DNA of 9,250 nucleotides from the NCBI GenBank assembly GCA_034112085.1, contig JAWUWD010000080.1, positions 1 through 9,250 of the forward strand, in the 5' to 3' direction. Source of the DNA: JAWUWD01 sp034112085. GTDB taxonomy: Bacteria > Bacteroidota > Bacteroidia > Cytophagales > Cyclobacteriaceae. Position 1 is the first letter of the stretch. Each line of letters starts with the position of its first letter. The notes beneath the pieces were generated by a model. That model worked only from the letters and a program-made list of their open reading frames with translations. It ran no database searches and was not told the DNA's origin. The position numbers were made by a program, and so were the translations under genes. Shown piece by piece: positions 7,035 through 9,250 of the stretch.

Positions 7035-7042
7035 CAAAAATA
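7035..7042 (-). promoter_or_regulatory. Candidate -7 box (TATTTTTG) for the GlmU-like/holB/hemC operon
   Basis: On the minus strand TATTTTTG fits the Bacteroidota TAnnTTTG box exactly. It is formed by the T-tract of the L31 terminator. The box ends 4 nt before the ATG at 7030, so a transcript from here would be leaderless or nearly so. No clear TTG lies 19-21 bp upstream (only a GTTA-like sequence in the terminator loop), so this is a half-site match and may be chance in a T-rich tract. Confidence 0.3.
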
Positions 7043-7077
7043 AAAAAGTCTTCAGGATTAACTATCCTGAAGACTTT
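7043..7077 (-). terminator. Strong intrinsic terminator of rpmE2
   Basis: A perfect 14-bp stem, AAAGTCTTCAGGAT (7045-7058) and ATCCTGAAGACTTT (7064-7077), has a 5-nt loop. On the minus strand it is followed by a T-rich tract running to 7036. It begins 22 nt after the L31 stop and ends just before the next gene on the same strand. On the plus strand the trailing sequence is not T-rich, so it works for the minus strand only. Confidence 0.9.
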
Positions 7078-7099
7078 ATATTGAAGGGTAAAAGTAAAA

Positions 7100-7345
7100 T
7101 TACTTCTTCTTGTATCTCTTGTTAAATTTCTCAACTCTACCAGCAGTATCCAAGAACATTTTCTTACCTGTGTAGAATGGGTGAGAAGCAGAACTTACTT
7201 CTATTTTGATCAATGGATATTCATTTCCATCTTCCCACTTAAATGTTTCTTTAGAAGTCATTGTTGACTTGGTCAAAAACTTAAAATCTCCCGTAGTATC
7301 AAAAAATATTACGTTCCTGTATTCTGGATGAATTTCCTTTTTCAT
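7100..7345 (-). CDS. rpmE2: 50S ribosomal protein L31, type B
   Basis: An 81-residue protein, the usual length of type B L31. It opens with MKKEIHPEYRNVIFFDTTGDFKFLTKST, continues with YPLIKIEVSSASHPFYTGKKMF (43-64) and ends with a basic FNKRYKKK tail. The zinc-binding cysteines of the type A (RpmE) form are absent, so it is the zinc-independent form. It binds the large ribosomal subunit at the intersubunit bridge region. The start ATG at 7345 gives the family's MKKEIHP opening. It is transcribed alone, from a good promoter at 7389-7420 to a strong terminator at 7043-7077. It is divergent from the outer-membrane barrel gene. Confidence 0.96.
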   Translation of the reverse strand: MKKEIHPEYRNVIFFDTTGDFKFLTKSTMTSKETFKWEDGNEYPLIKIEVSSASHPFYTGKKMFLDTAGRVEKFNKRYKKK

Positions 7346-7388
7346 TATTTTATCCTTTATTCTGTATGAGCCTTCTCAAAATGAGGCA

Positions 7389-7420
7389 CAAAGTTAATCA
7401 TTCATTTTTTAATTGCAAAA
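7389..7420 (-). promoter_or_regulatory. Bacteroidota-type promoter of rpmE2
   Basis: On the minus strand TTTTG (7420-7416) is followed after exactly 19 bp (7415-7397) by TAACTTTG (7396-7389). This matches the Bacteroidota consensus TTTG, 19-21 bp, TAnnTTTG. Transcription would start near 7384, giving a leader of about 38 nt to the ATG at 7345, with no Shine-Dalgarno sequence visible. Confidence 0.75.
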
Positions 7421-7485
7421 CATATTTCACAACAAAGAATCAATTTTATTTCACTTTCTTTGTTGCAAAGATATATCAACTATCA

Positions 7486-9159
7486 ATGAAGCACAAAGTT
7501 ACCTTATTCATACTTCTAACAGTACTTATCACTCCTCTTTTTTCGCAAAGTGTCAATGCACCACTGAATCAGGATTATTACCACCTTATCGATCGGTATG
7601 AAATAAAAAACGGCAAGTTGGCTACGCAGTTTCATTCATCATTCAAAGGATATCAACGATCAGAGATCGCTTTATTCGCTGATAGTATCAGCACCTCATC
7701 CAAATCTGATCAGTTCAATCAAGCCTATCTGAGAAATGACAATTGGGAGTGGGTAGAAGGTTACGACATCAAAAGTGACAAACCAATTTTCAAAAATTTT
7801 TATAAAAAGCCTTCTGATGCCTATTCAGTAAATACCAAAGACTTTGACCTTCACGTCAATCCAGTACTAGGACTGACTTTAGGGAGCGAGACTGAAAGCA
7901 ATGAACGGACATTCATAAACACAAGGGGAATCCAGATCAGGGCTACTATTGACAACAAAGTAGGGTTCTACACTTATATAGGTGAAAATCAAGCCATATT
8001 CCCTCAATACGTAAGAGAGTATATCAGCACTAATAGAGCCGTACCAAATGAAGGGTTTTGGAAAAGGTACAATGACAATGGAGTAGACTACTTCACAGCA
8101 AGAGGCTATATCAGTTTCAACGCCTCGAAGCATATCAATTTGCAATTTGGTCATGATAATTTCTCGGTAGGAAACGGTTATCGATCACTAATACTTTCAG
8201 ATTTTGCTCCAGCATATACATTCCTTAAACTAAAAACCAAAGTCTGGAAATTCAACTACACTAACCTTTTCACGCAAATGACCGCTGACACTAGAGGTAA
8301 TAGTGGTGGAACTTTTGGGTCCAATGAATTCCCTAAAAAGTATTTGGCTTTTCATCACTTGAGCCTAAATATTGGAAAGAAACTGAATATTGGGGTATTC
8401 GAGTCCATCATATTTGGAAGACCTGATTCACTTGGAAACAACTATCAAATGAAGTATTTGAATCCAGTGATTTTCTATCGCGCCATCGAACATCAAAACG
8501 GAAGTAGCGACAATGCATTACTAGGCTTGGACTTCAAGTGGCTTGCTTTACCAAAGATATCACTCTATGGCCAGCTGGTACTAGATGAATTTCTCTTAGA
8601 AAACCTAAAAGAAGGTGATGGCTGGTGGGGTAATAAATATGGGATTCAACTTGGTGGTAAATACATTGATGCATTCGGAGTCAGCAATCTTGATCTCCAA
8701 CTTGAAGGTAACCTTGTCAGACCTTACAACTATAGTCATCAAAACATTTATACCAACTACGCTCATTATCGTCAACCATTGGCTCACCCTTTAGGTGCTA
8801 ACTTCAAAGAAGTCATTGCGATAGTGAGATACCAACCTATCGCTAGACTCAGTTTTACTGGTAAATTCATCAGCGCCACATATGGACTTGATGAAGCCAA
8901 CTCAAATTGGGGTAGAAACATCTTAAAAGATTATAATACTAGAGAACAAGAACGAGGAAACGAAATAGGCCAAGGGGTAAGCACAACACTTACTTATATT
9001 GACTTCACTGCCAGTTATCAGTTCAAACATAATTTACTAATTTACTTCAAACAGGTGATCAGAACACAAGAAAGTTCTGATGTGCAGTTTGATCAAAACA
9101 CTAGCTTTTCGAGTGTTTCCTTGAGATGGAATATTCCAAAACGACTACATGAATTTTAG
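7486..9159 (+). CDS. Outer-membrane beta-barrel protein, RemB/Wzi-like
   Basis: A 557-residue exported protein. I chose the ATG at 7486 because it gives a clean signal peptide (MKHKVTLFILLTVLITPLFS, cleavage probably before Gln21). The frame is open further up, to an ATG at 7366, but those 40 residues would precede the signal peptide. The mature part is rich in alternating aromatic/polar strands, with FGHDNFSVGNGYRSLILSD (221-239) and APAYTFLKLKTKVWKFNYTNLF (241-262). It ends in a C-terminal Phe after the strand SSVSLRWNIPKRLHEF, as for BAM-assembled barrels. These match the capsule-assembly Wzi-like family that includes RemB, a gliding-motility surface protein of Flavobacterium johnsoniae. 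The role may be in surface polysaccharide or gliding and is inferred from family only. The gene stands alone on the plus strand and ends at a hairpin at 9177-9200. Barrel and export are near certain; the RemB link is likely. Confidence 0.82.
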   Translation: MKHKVTLFILLTVLITPLFSQSVNAPLNQDYYHLIDRYEIKNGKLATQFHSSFKGYQRSEIALFADSISTSSKSDQFNQAYLRNDNWEWVEGYDIKSDKPIFKNFYKKPSDAYSVNTKDFDLHVNPVLGLTLGSETESNERTFINTRGIQIRATIDNKVGFYTYIGENQAIFPQYVREYISTNRAVPNEGFWKRYNDNGVDYFTARGYISFNASKHINLQFGHDNFSVGNGYRSLILSDFAPAYTFLKLKTKVWKFNYTNLFTQMTADTRGNSGGTFGSNEFPKKYLAFHHLSLNIGKKLNIGVFESIIFGRPDSLGNNYQMKYLNPVIFYRAIEHQNGSSDNALLGLDFKWLALPKISLYGQLVLDEFLLENLKEGDGWWGNKYGIQLGGKYIDAFGVSNLDLQLEGNLVRPYNYSHQNIYTNYAHYRQPLAHPLGANFKEVIAIVRYQPIARLSFTGKFISATYGLDEANSNWGRNILKDYNTREQERGNEIGQGVSTTLTYIDFTASYQFKHNLLIYFKQVIRTQESSDVQFDQNTSFSSVSLRWNIPKRLHEF

Positions 9160-9176
9160 AAATCAATAATTCACTA

Positions 9177-9200
9177 TTCCCTGTAATCCTATACAGGGAA
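9177..9200 (+). terminator. Hairpin terminator after the barrel gene
   Basis: Perfect 9-bp arms TTCCCTGTA (9177-9185) and TACAGGGAA (9192-9200) surround a 6-nt loop, 17 nt after the stop codon. The following sequence is only moderately T-rich (ATCATTCTCT), so termination strength is uncertain. The rest of the window to 9250 shows no gene. Confidence 0.65.
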
Positions 9201-9250
9201 ATCATTCTCTATAGATAAAACAATATCAGTTTTGAGTTGACAATATAGAT

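Noticed and set aside
7366..7485. N-terminal extension of the barrel protein to the ATG at 7366
   Set aside because: The 40 extra residues would sit before a clean signal peptide, and the DNA there carries the rpmE2 promoter on the other strand.
7879..8154. 91-residue minus-strand frame inside the barrel gene
   Set aside because: It is antisense to clear beta-barrel coding sequence, with no domain and no promoter seen.
1..9250. CRISPR array, tRNA/rRNA genes, riboswitch, or a defence or toxin-antitoxin system
   Set aside because: No regularly spaced repeats, no cloverleaf or rRNA-like sequence, and no recognisable defence or toxin gene was found; all spacers are under 200 bp.

Overview
The window looks like chromosomal DNA of a Bacteroidota bacterium, most likely a marine Cytophagales-type relative. 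The evidence is the gene families: an alternative GlmU-like nucleotidyltransferase typical of Bacteroidota, a RemB/Wzi-like outer-membrane barrel, a cyclophilin-type lipoprotein with a large insert, and a type B ribosomal protein L31. A close match to the Bacteroidota promoter (TTTG, 19 bp, TAnnTTTG) upstream of L31 agrees, as does a general lack of Shine-Dalgarno sequences and a low GC content. The placement rests on recognition only; no database was searched.

Left part (1-1750): the 3' part of a six-hairpin glycoside hydrolase on the plus strand, then a compact imperfect palindrome, then a RibD/DHFR-fold reductase gene on the plus strand. The spacer that follows holds small competing hairpins and a short insertion-sequence-end-like motif. 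The two lines sampled from this part are more AT-rich (about 30% GC) than two sampled further right (about 37-42%). Together with the palindrome this suggests an accessory or cassette-like insertion beside conserved genes.

Middle part (1751-4714 and on to 7030), all on the minus strand: reading in the direction of transcription, a GlmU-like sugar nucleotidyltransferase/acyltransferase, DNA polymerase III delta' subunit (holB) and porphobilinogen deaminase (hemC) form a very tight operon with gaps of 1-2 nt. Then come a cyclophilin-type peptidyl-prolyl isomerase lipoprotein and an RmlD-like NAD(P)-dependent sugar nucleotide reductase. The spacer between the last two carries two copies of an AACTTT-R-GCAAAGTT palindrome in hairpin settings, resembling a REP/BIME-type dispersed repeat.

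Right part (7031-9250): L31 (rpmE2, minus) ends at a strong intrinsic terminator placed immediately before the GlmU-like start codon. L31 is divergent from a 557-residue outer-membrane beta-barrel protein (plus) that ends at a hairpin terminator.

Most of the window is ordinary housekeeping. I see no convincing new multi-gene system. The items most worth a second look are the attC-like palindrome before the reductase gene, the terminator/promoter overlap before the GlmU-like gene, and the paired palindromic repeats.
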